Assembly (NCBI GenBank): GCA_045592785.1
Contig: JAZNVL010000004.1
Coordinates: forward strand, 1 to 61,039
Direction of reading: 5' to 3'
DNA length: 61,039 nt
DNA from: RGIG8244 sp045592785
GTDB lineage: Bacteria; Verrucomicrobiota; Lentisphaeria; Victivallales; UBA1829
Shown here: positions 1-10,500 of the stretch, piece by piece
How the letters are laid out: each line of letters starts with the position of its first letter
Position numbering within the stretch: the stretch's first letter is position 1
Made by a program: the position numbers and the translations under genes
Notes under the pieces: generated by a model
Seen by the model: the letters and a program-made list of their open reading frames with translations, nothing else
Database searches by the model: none
What the model was told of the DNA's origin: nothing

Positions 1-1950
1 CTTGTTGGAAGAGTCAAGTTCTGCAATGGTTCCGCGGCGGCTTGTAATGTCACCGATGATTTCACCCATGTTTTCTTCCGGAGTGGTAACTTCAACCTTC
101 ATGACCGGTTCAAGAAGCATGATACCAGCTTTCTTGGCTGCTTCTTTCAGACCCATGGATCCGGCAATCTTAAATGCCATTTCGGAGGAGTCAACCGGGT
201 GGAAGGATCCGTCAATAATATCAACATTGAAGTCGATCAGAGGATAGCCTGCGAGAACACCTGTCTGTGCAGCTTCGCGGATACCGTTTTCGATCGGCTT
301 GATGAATTCCTTCGGAATCGCACCGCCAACGATCTTGTTGACGATTGTGATACCATGGCCGCGTTCCATCGGAGTGACGGTGAGAACGCAATGACCGTAC
401 TGACCGCGTCCACCGGACTGACGGACAAATTTGGAATCCTGGGTAACTTCTTTGAGAAGTGCTTCGCGGTAGGCAACTTCCGGCTTACCGGTGTTGGCTT
501 CCACTTTGAATTCACGTTTCAGACGGTCAACGATGATTTCCAGGTGAAGTTCACCCATACCGGCGATGATGGTTTGTCCGGTTTCGGTGTTGCTGGAAAC
601 GGTAAAGGTCGGGTCTTCTTCTGCGAGAGAGATCAGAGCTGCGGAGAGCTTGTCTCTGTCTGCTGTGGTAGCAGGTTCAACCGCAATAGAGATAACCGGT
701 TCCGGGAATGTCATGGATTCCAGACAGATCGGATGCTTTTCATCACAGAGGGTGTCACCGGTGACGACGTTCTTGAAACCAACTGCTGCAGCAATGTCGC
801 CGCAGAAGATTTCATCACGTTCTTCACGGGAGTTTGCGTGCATCTGAAGCAGACGGCCGAAACGTTCGGTCTTGGTGGTACGGGGATTGTAAGCGGTCAT
901 ACCGCGGACAGCTGTACCGGAGTAGACACGGAAGAAGTAGAGCTTACCAACGAACGGGTCGGTTGCGACTTTGAATGCCAGAGCGGAGAACGGTTCATCG
1001 TCGCCGCAATGACGGGTTTCAGGTTCTTCTGTGAACGGGTTGGTTCCCTTGGTTTCCCAGATATCGACGGGAGAGGGAAGGTAGTCGGTAACAGCGTTGA
1101 GCAGGGGCTGAACACCTTTGTTCTTGAATGCGGTACCGCAGAAGACAGGAACGATATGTCCGGCGATGACGCTCTTACGGATAGCCTTGCGAAGAACTTC
1201 CTTCTCGGGCAGTTCGCCTTCGAGGTATGCCATCATAATGTCTTCATCATCATCAGCGGCTGCTTCAACTGCAGTGTTGTAAGCATCTTTAGCCATATCA
1301 ACGAGATCTTCGGGAATGGGAACTTCAGTAACTTCGTTACCGTTTTCACCGAGGAAGTGATATGCTTTCTGTTCGAGGACATCAACGATTCCGAGGAAGT
1401 CTGCTTCTTTTCCGATGGGAAGAGCGAGAGGAATAGCGTTGACACCGATTTTCTTCTTCATATCCTGAACGACTTTGAAGAAGTCAGCCCCGACGCGGTC
1501 CATCTTATTGACGAATGCAATACAGGGCACGTTGTATTTCTTTGCCTGTCTCCAGACTGTTTCAGACTGAGGCTGCACACCGCCCACAGAGCAGAAAACA
1601 CCGACTGCTCCGTCGAGAACACGCAGAGAACGTTCCACTTCAGCAGTGAAGTCCACGTGACCTGGGGTGTCGATCAGGTTGATACGGTGATCGTGCCAGA
1701 AGCAGGTGGTTGCAGCGGAGGTAATGGTGATCCCACGTTCCTGTTCCTGCACCATCCAGTCCATAGTCGCCGCACCTTCGTGCACTTCCCCGATCTTATG
1801 GCTTTTGCCGGTGTAGAACAGGATACGTTCAGAAAGTGTGGTTTTTCCGGCGTCGATGTGCGCCATAATACCGATGTTACGGGTTTTGGACAGAGATGCC
1901 TTTCTTCCCGGAGCTTCGGTGTAATCTTGACTCAAAATTTTGTTATTCAT
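1..1950 (-). CDS. fusA: Elongation factor G, C-terminus beyond the window
   Basis: Translational GTPase that moves tRNAs and mRNA through the ribosome and, with RRF, recycles ribosomes. The minus-strand frame opens at an ATG at 1950 and stays open to base 1, giving 650 codons of a usual ~700, so roughly the last 50 residues are missing. Visible motifs are the G1 P-loop AHIDAGKTT, the G3 DTPGH, the G4 NKMD, and the domain IV region ending near MGEIIGDITSRRG. The start lies 29 bp after the rpsG stop, so it is co-transcribed with rpsL-rpsG. No tuf gene can be seen next to it; tuf is at the far end of this cluster. Identification is secure. Confidence 0.97.
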   Translation of the reverse strand, partial: MNNKILSQDYTEAPGRKASLSKTRNIGIMAHIDAGKTTLSERILFYTGKSHKIGEVHEGAATMDWMVQEQERGITITSAATTCFWHDHRINLIDTPGHVDFTAEVERSLRVLDGAVGVFCSVGGVQPQSETVWRQAKKYNVPCIAFVNKMDRVGADFFKVVQDMKKKIGVNAIPLALPIGKEADFLGIVDVLEQKAYHFLGENGNEVTEVPIPEDLVDMAKDAYNTAVEAAADDDEDIMMAYLEGELPEKEVLRKAIRKSVIAGHIVPVFCGTAFKNKGVQPLLNAVTDYLPSPVDIWETKGTNPFTEEPETRHCGDDEPFSALAFKVATDPFVGKLYFFRVYSGTAVRGMTAYNPRTTKTERFGRLLQMHANSREERDEIFCGDIAAAVGFKNVVTGDTLCDEKHPICLESMTFPEPVISIAVEPATTADRDKLSAALISLAEEDPTFTVSSNTETGQTIIAGMGELHLEIIVDRLKREFKVEANTGKPEVAYREALLKEVTQDSKFVRQSGGRGQYGHCVLTVTPMERGHGITIVNKIVGGAIPKEFIKPIENGIREAAQTGVLAGYPLIDFNVDIIDGSFHPVDSSEMAFKIAGSMGLKEAAKKAGIMLLEPVMKVEVTTPEENMGEIIGDITSRRGTIAELDSSNK

Positions 1951-1979
1951 AGTATCGCTCTGCATCGTATATCAAAGGC

Positions 1980-2450
1980 TTACCATCTGTAATGGGCAAA
2001 CGCTTTGTTGGCCTGAGCCATTTTCTGGGTGTCATCTTTTTTCTTCACAGATGCACCGGTATTATCGAATGCGTCAAGCAGTTCAGATGCGAGCGCGTCC
2101 ACCATGGATTTGCCTTTTTTCGCCTGGGAATAAGTGGTGATCCAACGGATCGCCAGAGCGGTCTGACGTTCATTGGAGACTTCCACGGGAACCTGGTAAG
2201 TGGCACCACCGACGCGGCGGCTCTTGACTTCCAGTTTCGGTTTGACATTTTCCACAGCCTGAATAAAGACTTCCAGGGGTTCCATATCTTTCTTTTTCGC
2301 TTTCACAGCATCGAATGCGCTGTAAACGATCTTCTGTGCAACGGACTTCTTACCCATGCGCATCAATGTATTGATCAGTCTGGCGACCAATTCACTGTTG
2401 TACTTCACATCGGGCGTGAGTTCTCTTTTCGTAATTGTACGTCTTCTCAT
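1980..2450 (-). CDS. rpsG: 30S ribosomal protein S7
   Basis: Primary 16S rRNA-binding protein of the small-subunit head, near the E site. The 156-residue product has the normal length and the bacterial S7 signature: MRRR N-terminus, the KPxLEVKSRRVGGATYQVP segment around residues 75-92, and the AHYRW C-terminus. It sits between rpsL (19 bp gap) and fusA (29 bp gap) in a str-type operon. In E. coli S7 represses this operon by binding the rpsL-rpsG spacer; here the spacer is only 19 bp, so that mode of control is unlikely in the same form (inference). Confidence 0.97.
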   Translation of the reverse strand: MRRRTITKRELTPDVKYNSELVARLINTLMRMGKKSVAQKIVYSAFDAVKAKKKDMEPLEVFIQAVENVKPKLEVKSRRVGGATYQVPVEVSNERQTALAIRWITTYSQAKKGKSMVDALASELLDAFDNTGASVKKKDDTQKMAQANKAFAHYRW

Positions 2451-2469
2451 GGTTCGCGATGCCTCTCAA

Positions 2470-2871
2470 TTATTTCTTCTTGCCACCGGCTTTGGCGTCG
2501 CCTTTAGCCTGTTTTGCGCCATACTTGGAACGGCCCTGACGGCGTCCATCGACACCCAGGCTGTCCAGCGCACCGCGGACGATATGATAACGGACACCGG
2601 GGAGGTCACGCACACGGCCGCCCTTCACGAGCACCACGCTGTGTTCCTGCAGGTTATGTCCTTCACCGCCGATGTAGGCAGTCACTTCGATTCCGTTGCT
2701 GAGACGTACTCTGGCGATTTTACGCATAGCAGAGTTCGGCTTCTTCGGGGTTCTTGTCGTCACCTGAAGACAGACGCCACGGCGCTGGGGACACTGTGCA
2801 AGTGCTTTAGCCTTGGTCTTGGTCTTCTTCGGGGTGCGACCGGCTCTTACTAACTGGTTGATTGTAGGCAT
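2470..2871 (-). CDS. rpsL: 30S ribosomal protein S12
   Basis: Decoding-centre protein of the small subunit. 133 residues from the ATG at 2871 (MPTINQLVR). A GTG four codons upstream lies inside the Shine-Dalgarno AAGGAGA, so the internal ATG is the better start. The TPKKPNSAMRK motif keeps the lysine equivalent to K43 and the GGRVRDLPGVRYH loop keeps the Asp that is methylthiolated in other bacteria, so nothing suggests built-in streptomycin resistance at those sites. First gene of the rpsL-rpsG-fusA unit, with its own promoter upstream. Confidence 0.97.
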   Translation of the reverse strand: MPTINQLVRAGRTPKKTKTKAKALAQCPQRRGVCLQVTTRTPKKPNSAMRKIARVRLSNGIEVTAYIGGEGHNLQEHSVVLVKGGRVRDLPGVRYHIVRGALDSLGVDGRRQGRSKYGAKQAKGDAKAGGKKK

Positions 2872-2926
2872 TTTCTCCTTCACCTGTTCGTAAAAATTGT
2901 ATTTGACATTTAGCGAATATCCTTAT

Positions 2927-2955
2927 AATATACACCGACATTCGCAATTTAGCAA
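2927..2955 (-). promoter_or_regulatory. Promoter of rpsL-rpsG-fusA
   Basis: On the minus strand a -35 TTGCTA (2955-2950) and -10 TATATT (2932-2927) are separated by exactly 17 bp, about 55 bp before the rpsL start. A GCGAAT/ATTCGC inverted repeat flanks the -10 region. The same -10 recurs before tuf and several other units in this window. Expression of rpsL independent of rpoBC read-through is inferred. Confidence 0.65.
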
Positions 2956-3003
2956 ATACATATTTGATTTTTTTTGTTTTTTTTTCGAAAAAACATGATT
3001 CCA

Positions 3004-3088
3004 ACCGGATGTTTCCGGTCTGCGGAGAAGAGAAAAAGCGCCCATTGCTTCTCTCCAGCTCCCCAAACGCAGCCACGCGCTGGGGAGC
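3004..3088 (-). terminator. Possible terminator region after rpoC
   Basis: Two hairpins follow rpoC on the minus strand. One has an 8-bp stem GCTCCCCA/TGGGGAGC (3088-3081 and 3065-3058). The second has a 5-bp stem ACCGG/CCGGT (3019-3015 and 3008-3004) and is followed 10 nt later by a run of six T. Neither is a textbook intrinsic terminator, but together with the promoter at 2927-2955 they suggest a transcription boundary between rpoC and rpsL. Confidence 0.35.
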
Positions 3089-3144
3089 GGAATGCCATTC
3101 TCCGCCGACGTTTTCACCGCCGGGCAGGCTTCATGACTCAGTAG

Positions 3145-6100
3145 TTATTCATCGTCATCCGCTAAATTCGTGTCCAGATACTCATCTGTTTCACTGAATT
3201 CATCGGTCAATTCATTTTCGTCGACTCCATATTCTTCTTTCAGGATATCATCGTCATCATCTTCATCATCACTGCCGAAATCAGCTTTGGCAATATCTTC
3301 CGACGTGAAGAAATCAGGAGACTTGGAATCGTCCTGTTCTTCCGGTGTTTCCACGACTTCCGGTTCCAGCTCTTCGCCCAGTTTAACCACCTGAACATGC
3401 TGGAATTTTTCGGAACCCGTACCTGCCGGAATCAGATGTCCGGTGATCACGTTTTCCTTGAATCCGCGAAGAATATCTTCTTTGCCCAGGGTAGCGGCTT
3501 CTGTCAGGATACGGGTTGTATCCTGGAAGGATGCTGCAGAAATGAAGCTTTCTGTTTCCAGAGAGGCTTTGGTGATACCGAGCAGTACAGGTTCACCTTC
3601 CGCAGGTTTCTTTCCTTCCGCACGGACACGGTCATTTTCCTTGGCGAATTCGTACCGGTCGATCTGTTCACCCGGCAGGAATTTCGTATCGCCATGTTCG
3701 ATCACGCGGATCTTCTGCATCATCTGGCGGATAATGATTTCAATGTGTTTGTCATTGATTTCCACACCCTGTGCACGATACACGGTCTGCACTTCATTCA
3801 CCAGATAACGCTGCAATTCCTGCGCACCGCAAATAGAAAGCAACATCTGCGGCACAACAGAACCGGTGGTCAGTTTCTGCCCCTTCTTCACATAATCGCC
3901 CTTCCCGACGACCAGGTGTTTGGAGGCAGGGATCACATGTTCGCGAACCATATCGGAATCCGGATCTCTCACGAAGAGTGTACGACGTCCACGCGCCATT
4001 TTACCCAGTTCCACATATCCGTCGATGCTGGCGATTTCCGCCACTTCCTTCGGGATACGGGCTTCGAAGAGTTCGGACACACGGGGAAGCCCCCCGGTAA
4101 TGTCTTTGTTCTTCTGCTGCTGTCGGGGCACTTTGGCAAGGATCGTACCGGACTTGATCTTGGCATCTTTCTTTGTCATCAGATACGCGCCGGGAGGCAG
4201 CGGATAGTTGTTGATGACCTGTGCGGTATCCAGGCTCTTGATCACGATCTGCGGATGCAAGTCTTCACGGTGTTCCATAACCGTGATTTCTTCCGCAGTA
4301 CCGCGTTTGGTACGCTTCAGGGTCACGCCTTCCACCAGTTCGCTCAATTCCACGAAACCGTTTTCTTCGGCGATGATCGGCAGCTGATAGGGGTCCCATT
4401 CCGCGATCTTTTCATTGGCTTTGATCTTGTCGCCGTCTTTCTTGAAGAGGACAGCACCGACTTCCACCACATAGCGGTCGATTTCCGCTTCTTTCACTGC
4501 ATCCGACCAGTAATCATAATCCTGATTATAGAAGGTGCCGATGATCGCAGCTTCCTGTTTTGCACGTTCACGGGCAGATTTTTCTGCCTGGATCGCTTTG
4601 TCTTTATCATATACAACGATAAAACCGTTCTTGTTCACAACAAGCATACGTTTGTTTTCGTCTTCGACCAAACGCAGGTTTTCCAAACGGATCGTACCGG
4701 CATTACGGGCACTGATGAACGGAGTCTTCAATGCAGCAGATGCAGTACCACCGATATGGAACGTACGCATGGTAAGCTGTGTACCGGGCTCCCCGATGGA
4801 CTGTGCCGCAATGATCCCCAGGGCATCCCCGATTTCCGCGTTGCGATCAGTCGCAAGGTTCTTACCGTAGCATTTCACGCAGACACCGTGTTCCACGTCA
4901 CAAGTCAGCACGGAACGGATCAGCACACGATTGATACCGCAGGCCTTGATACGGTCGGCGATTTCGGGCGTGAATTCCTGACCGGCTGCCACGATCAAAC
5001 GACCGTCATCATAAGCGGGGTCACGGATACTCTGCGCACTGAAACGTCCAAGCAGACGATCTTTCAGCGGCAACAGTTCTTCATCACCTTCCACGATCGC
5101 GCTGACCCAGATACCCTTCATGGTACCGCAGTCTTCGCAACGGCAGATGATATCCTGTGCAACGTCGACCAGCTTACGGGTCATATAACCGGAGTCAGCG
5201 GTCTTCAATGCGGTATCAGCCAACCCTTTACGGGCACCGTGTGTAGAGATAAAGAATTCCTGCACGGAAAGGCCTTCACGGAAGTTGGAAAGGATCGGAC
5301 GTTCGATAATTGCACCGGAGGGTTTCGCCATCAGACCGCGCATACCTGCCAACTGACGGATCTGGTCTTTACTGCCTCGGGCTCCGGAGTCAAGCATGGA
5401 ATACAAGCTGCTCAGTTCTTTCTTACTTGCAGCTTCCGATTCTGCAAACAGATCTTCCGCCACACGGTTGGAGGTCTGTGTCCAAACGTCAATAACCATG
5501 TTATACCGTTCTTCATCGGTCAGAACACCAGCCGCATACTGTTTGGAGATCTTGTCGATTTCCGCACGGGCACGGACAATGAGGTCGGCTTTGGTTTTCG
5601 GGACGGACATATCAGCAATGGAGATGGAGAACCCGGCAACGGTTGCGTATTCATAACCCAATTGTTTGATGGAATCCAGCAACTGTACGGTCTTATCGTG
5701 ACCGATGTATTCATACGCTTCTGCGATCAGTTTACCGATCTCTTTCTTCTTGATCAGCTTGTTGCAGAAACCAAGGCTCTTGTCCCAGATACCGTTGAAG
5801 ATACAGCGTCCGGCTGTCGTGACCAGGAATTTGGAATCCTTGTCACCGCGGGGTGTATCCACACCATAGTCCGGGTTCGGGATCTTGATGGCATCATGGA
5901 TGTGAATGTGACCGGTATCCATCGCGAACAGAACTTCATGGACATCGCGGAACAATCTCGGGTTTTCCGGGTTGTTCGGCGGAATGGTCAGGTAATACAC
6001 ACCCAGAGTCATATCCTGCGTCGGGGTCGCGATCGGTTTTCCGTTGGCAGGAGAGAAGATGTTGTTTGTGGACAACATCAGAAGTTTACATTCCATCTGG

Positions 6101-7536
6101 GCAGGTGCGGAAAGCGGCACATGCACTGCCATCTGGTCACCGTCGAAGTCAGCGTTGTAACCACTGCAGACCAGAGGATGCAGACGGATCGCAGAACCTT
6201 CGATCAGGATCGGGTCGAATGCCTGAATGGAAAGACGGTGCAGTGTCGGCGCACGGTTCAGCATCACAGGATGTCCCTGGGTCACTTCTTCCAGAATATC
6301 CCAGACTTCATCCGCTCCGCGTTCGATCATCTTCTTCGCTGCACGGATCGTATGAGCCCTGCTGCGTTCCTTCAAATAACGGATGATAAACGGTTCGAAA
6401 AGGATCAATGCCATCTTCTTCGGAATACCGCACTGCATGATCTTCAGTTCGGGCCCGACAACGATCACAGAACGTCCGGAATAGTCCACACGTTTCCCCA
6501 ACAGGTTCTGACGGATACGTCCCTGTTTTCCTTTCAGCATATCGCTGACAGATTTCAGATTACGGTTTCCGGCACCCGTCACAGCACGACCATGACGGCC
6601 GTTATCCAACAATGCGTCCACAGCTTCCTGCAACATACGTTTTTCGTTCCGGATAATGACTTCCGGCGTACGGAGCTGAAGCAGGTTTTTCAAACGGTTG
6701 TTACGATTGATCACGCGACGGTAGAGATCATTCAGGTCGGAAGTTGCAAATCTGCCGCCTTCCAGGGGAACCAGAGGACGCAGATCCGGCGGGATCACAG
6801 GAAGAACTTCCAGGATCATCCATTCCGGGCGGGAATTGCTCTTGATGAACCCTTCCACCAGACGAAGACGTTTGGAAAGTTTTTTGCGGATCGCCTTGTT
6901 CTTCGCAACAGCAAGCTCCGCTTCCAACTCGATGCGAAGCGGTTCCAGTTCGATCTGCTGAAGAAGGGTACGGATCGCAGGAGCACCCATATCGGCTTTG
7001 AACGCAGAACCGAAGTCCTCACGAGCCTGCTGATATGCTGTTTCATCCAGCGCATCGCCAACCTTCAAAGGGGTATCACCGGGATCCAGTACAACCCAGT
7101 TTTCATAGTAAATGATGGACTCCAGAGTACGGGCAGTCATATCAAGCATGGAACCGATACGGCTGGGGGTACATTTGAAGAACCAGATGTGAGATACCGG
7201 AACCGCAAGGTCAATATGTCCCATGCGTTCACGGCGCACCTTGGAAAGTGTGACTTCCACACCGCAGCGATCACAAACGATACCGCGGTTTTTCACACGT
7301 TTGTATTTTCCGCAATTACATTCCCAGTCACGCTGGGGACCGAAGATCTTTTCACAGAAAAGACCGCCTTTTTCCGGCTTGAAACTGCGGTAGTTGATCG
7401 TTTCAGGGTTCTTGACTTCACCATGACTCCAGGACCGGATCACTTCCGGAGAAGCAACTTTGATGGTCACGGATTCAAAGGCACTCAGCGGCTGATGAGC
7501 CTGCTGTCCGTCTTTTGCATAAGTATTGTCTATCAC
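3145..7536 (-). CDS. rpoC: DNA-directed RNA polymerase beta' subunit
   Basis: Catalytic subunit of RNA polymerase, 1463 residues, slightly longer than E. coli's 1407. The N-terminal zinc site is C73, C75, C88 and C91. The catalytic NADFDGD motif lies at residues 461-467 with the three Mg-binding aspartates. A second zinc cluster (CRCEDCGT and CDVEHGVCVKCYG) lies in the C-terminal half. The last ~80 residues are very rich in Asp and Glu, an acidic tail absent from E. coli beta'. It starts 22 bp after rpoB, so the two are co-transcribed. The gene avoids TTA, CTA and TCA codons so strictly that the opposite strand has a 4.2-kb open frame, which is an artefact. Confidence 0.98.
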   Translation of the reverse strand: MIDNTYAKDGQQAHQPLSAFESVTIKVASPEVIRSWSHGEVKNPETINYRSFKPEKGGLFCEKIFGPQRDWECNCGKYKRVKNRGIVCDRCGVEVTLSKVRRERMGHIDLAVPVSHIWFFKCTPSRIGSMLDMTARTLESIIYYENWVVLDPGDTPLKVGDALDETAYQQAREDFGSAFKADMGAPAIRTLLQQIELEPLRIELEAELAVAKNKAIRKKLSKRLRLVEGFIKSNSRPEWMILEVLPVIPPDLRPLVPLEGGRFATSDLNDLYRRVINRNNRLKNLLQLRTPEVIIRNEKRMLQEAVDALLDNGRHGRAVTGAGNRNLKSVSDMLKGKQGRIRQNLLGKRVDYSGRSVIVVGPELKIMQCGIPKKMALILFEPFIIRYLKERSRAHTIRAAKKMIERGADEVWDILEEVTQGHPVMLNRAPTLHRLSIQAFDPILIEGSAIRLHPLVCSGYNADFDGDQMAVHVPLSAPAQMECKLLMLSTNNIFSPANGKPIATPTQDMTLGVYYLTIPPNNPENPRLFRDVHEVLFAMDTGHIHIHDAIKIPNPDYGVDTPRGDKDSKFLVTTAGRCIFNGIWDKSLGFCNKLIKKKEIGKLIAEAYEYIGHDKTVQLLDSIKQLGYEYATVAGFSISIADMSVPKTKADLIVRARAEIDKISKQYAAGVLTDEERYNMVIDVWTQTSNRVAEDLFAESEAASKKELSSLYSMLDSGARGSKDQIRQLAGMRGLMAKPSGAIIERPILSNFREGLSVQEFFISTHGARKGLADTALKTADSGYMTRKLVDVAQDIICRCEDCGTMKGIWVSAIVEGDEELLPLKDRLLGRFSAQSIRDPAYDDGRLIVAAGQEFTPEIADRIKACGINRVLIRSVLTCDVEHGVCVKCYGKNLATDRNAEIGDALGIIAAQSIGEPGTQLTMRTFHIGGTASAALKTPFISARNAGTIRLENLRLVEDENKRMLVVNKNGFIVVYDKDKAIQAEKSARERAKQEAAIIGTFYNQDYDYWSDAVKEAEIDRYVVEVGAVLFKKDGDKIKANEKIAEWDPYQLPIIAEENGFVELSELVEGVTLKRTKRGTAEEITVMEHREDLHPQIVIKSLDTAQVINNYPLPPGAYLMTKKDAKIKSGTILAKVPRQQQKNKDITGGLPRVSELFEARIPKEVAEIASIDGYVELGKMARGRRTLFVRDPDSDMVREHVIPASKHLVVGKGDYVKKGQKLTTGSVVPQMLLSICGAQELQRYLVNEVQTVYRAQGVEINDKHIEIIIRQMMQKIRVIEHGDTKFLPGEQIDRYEFAKENDRVRAEGKKPAEGEPVLLGITKASLETESFISAASFQDTTRILTEAATLGKEDILRGFKENVITGHLIPAGTGSEKFQHVQVVKLGEELEPEVVETPEEQDDSKSPDFFTSEDIAKADFGSDDEDDDDDILKEEYGVDENELTDEFSETDEYLDTNLADDDE

Positions 7537-7558
7537 GATGGATTCCTCCGCGCGTTGT

Positions 7559-10500
7559 TTACTTCGACTGTTCGTTGCGTTTCACCGTACGGACATCCAG
7601 AGCCAAACTCTGCATTTCCTTAAGCAGAACGTTGTAAGATTCCGGTCTGCCCGATTCCAGCACCTGCTGACCGCGGACAATGGCACCATAAATGTTGCCG
7701 CGTCCCGTTGTATCGTCACTCTTGACCGTAAGCATTTCCTGAAGAGTATAAGCTGCACCGTAAGCTTCCAATGCCCACACTTCCATTTCCCCGAAACGTT
7801 GGCCCCCGTGCTGCGCTTTACCGCCAAGAGGCTGCTGCGTGACCAGGGAGTACGGACCAACGGAACGTGCATGGATCTTATTGGCGACCAGGTGGTCAAG
7901 CTTGATCATGTACACGGTACCAACAGTCACGCGCTGGTCAAAACGGTTCCCCGTGCGACCGTCGTACAACACCGTCTTACCGTCGAACACATCTTCACCA
8001 TTCACTTCGCGGAAACCCCACTTGAAGTCTTCACCAACTTCTTCGCGGATCTTGTTGTTCGCTTTCTGCATCAAACCGATGATATCCTGTTCGTCAATAC
8101 CGTCAAACACAGGTGTCGCAACCTTCATGCCAAGCATGGAAGCCGCCCAGCCAAGGTGCGTTTCAAAAACCTGACCGATGTTCATTCGGGAAGGCACACC
8201 CAGGGGATTCAGTACAATATCAACCGGTCTGCCGTCTTTCAGGAACGGCATGTCTTCCACCGGAACAATACGGGAAACGACCCCTTTGTTACCGTGACGA
8301 CCTGCCATCTTATCACCAACCTGGATCTTGCGTTTGGAGGCAACATACACTTTCACACGCTTGATAATGCCGTCTTCTTCGCCGGCACCCTGTTCCAACT
8401 GGTATACCGATTCCAGTCTCGTCTGTTCCAGACTCTGGAAGCGCGGAGCAAATGTCGCCATCACAGCCGCGATCTCATCCGCTTTCGGACAGGGATCCAT
8501 ACGGTAATTCGCATGGGCTGTCGCCAGCTTCGTGATCGCAGGACGGGTCACTTTGCGATTGGAAGAGATCAGCACGACTTCATTACCTTCTCCGGCAGAT
8601 GTATCATAGATCGGACCGGGCAGCTTCACGCCAAGCATGATTTTCACAAGTTCTTCCGTCAGCTCTTCAATCAATGCCGCATTCTGACCTTTATACTGTT
8701 CCTTCGCCAGTTTCTGCTTGCGTTTCTGATCCGCTTTCGTCAGAGAAGGACGGTTCGGATCCTTCTGGTATTCAATGCGGACGTCCATGACGATACCGCC
8801 TTTACCACTGGGAACTTTCAAACTGGAGTCTTTCACGTCTGCCGCTTTTTCACCGAAAATGGCGCGCAGCAAGCGTTCTTCCGGAGCCAGTTCCGTTTCG
8901 GATTTCGGTGTGATCTTACCCACCAGAATATCCCCGGGACCAACTTCCGCTCCACGGCGGATCACACCGTCAACACCCAAATTGCGCAGGGCTTCTTCCC
9001 CGACTTGCGGAATGTCACAGGTGATTTCTTCCGGACCCAGTTTCGTGTCACGACTCAAACATTCAAATTCATCAATGTGAATACTGGTAAAGACGTCTTC
9101 CTTCACCAGACGCTCACTCAGAACAATAGCGTCTTCAAAGTTGTAACCGCACCAGGGCATGTAAGCAACCAGCACGTTCTTGCCGAGCGCAAGTTCACCA
9201 CCCTGTGTGGCTGCACCGTCTGCAATCGGCTGTCCTTTCTGAACGACCTGACCGGAACGCACGATCGGACGCTGATTGATACAGGTACCGGCGTTACTCC
9301 GCAGGAATTTCACCAGATCATAAACCTGGGGGACAGTATCCGTTGTTTCACCAAGCGGTTTACCGTCCGCAGTGATCACAATGCGATCAGAAGAAACTTC
9401 CGCCGCAATACCATCTGCACGCGCACAGACCACTGCACGGGAGTCAATGGCGACTTTCCGTTCCAAACCGGTACCCACATAGGGAGAATCGGTGGTCAAC
9501 AGAGGCACACCCTGACGTTGCATGTTGGATCCCATCAACGCACGGTTCGCGTCGTCGTGTTCCAGACAGGGGATCAGACCGGCAGCCGCACTGACCAGCT
9601 GTTTCGGAGAAACGTCCATGTAGGAAACTTCAGAAGCAGGACGTTCCGCAGAGTCACCATGCACGCGGGACATAACGGTCGGATTGACAAAGCGATTTTC
9701 CGCAGTAAGCGGAGCATTTGCCTGCGCGATCACAAATTCTTCTTCTTTATCTGCAGTCAGATAATCGATCTTATTCGTCACAACACCATCTTCCACACGG
9801 CGGTACGGTGTTTCAAGGAACCCGAAATTGTTGCAGCGGGAATACAGAGACAGAGAAGAGATCAGACCGATATTCGGACCTTCCGGTGTTTCAATCGGGC
9901 AGATACGACCGTAATGGCTGGGATGCACGTCACGGACTTCGAATCCGGCACGATCACGGCTCAAACCACCGGGACCCAACGCAGAAAGACGGCGTTTATT
10001 GGTCATTTCAGACAGCGGATTGGTCTGGTCCATGAACTGGGAAAGCTGATTCCGTGCAAAGAAGTCACGGATCACACCGATAAATGCCTTCGGGTTGACC
10101 AGTTTATTGGGCGTGAGATTCGTGTAATCCGTCGTGTTCAGCATGGAAACACGGTCTCTGACAAAACGTTCCGTGCGGACAAGGCCCACGCGGCAATGGT
10201 TCTGCAGCAATTCACCCACCGTACGGACACGACGGGCACCCAGATGGTCGATGTCATCCGTCTGACCGGCGGAGTTAGCAAGTTTCATCAAGCCTTTTGT
10301 GGCTTCCATCAAATCTTCTTTGGTCAGGCAGCGTTCCGTTTCCGGAATATCAAGTTTCATACGTTCGTTGAGTTTGAAACGACCGACCGCACCCAGGTCA
10401 TAACGCTTGTTGTCAAAGAACAGACGTTTCACCAGAATACGGGCATTCTGCAGATTGATGGGATCTCCGGGACGCATCTTCTGATAGATTTCTTTGAACG

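Noticed and set aside
199..1992. 597-codon open frame opposite fusA
   Set aside because: Same artefact; fusA is certain on the other strand.
2903..2929. Plus-strand TTGACA and TATAAT before rpoC's 3' end
   Set aside because: The spacer is only 15 bp and transcription would run antisense into rpoC. The minus-strand promoter with a 17-bp spacer at the same place is better.
3397..7623. 1408-codon open frame opposite rpoC
   Set aside because: It is in exact codon register with rpoC, its product is low-complexity and family-less, and it arises from absence of TTA, CTA and TCA codons in rpoC.
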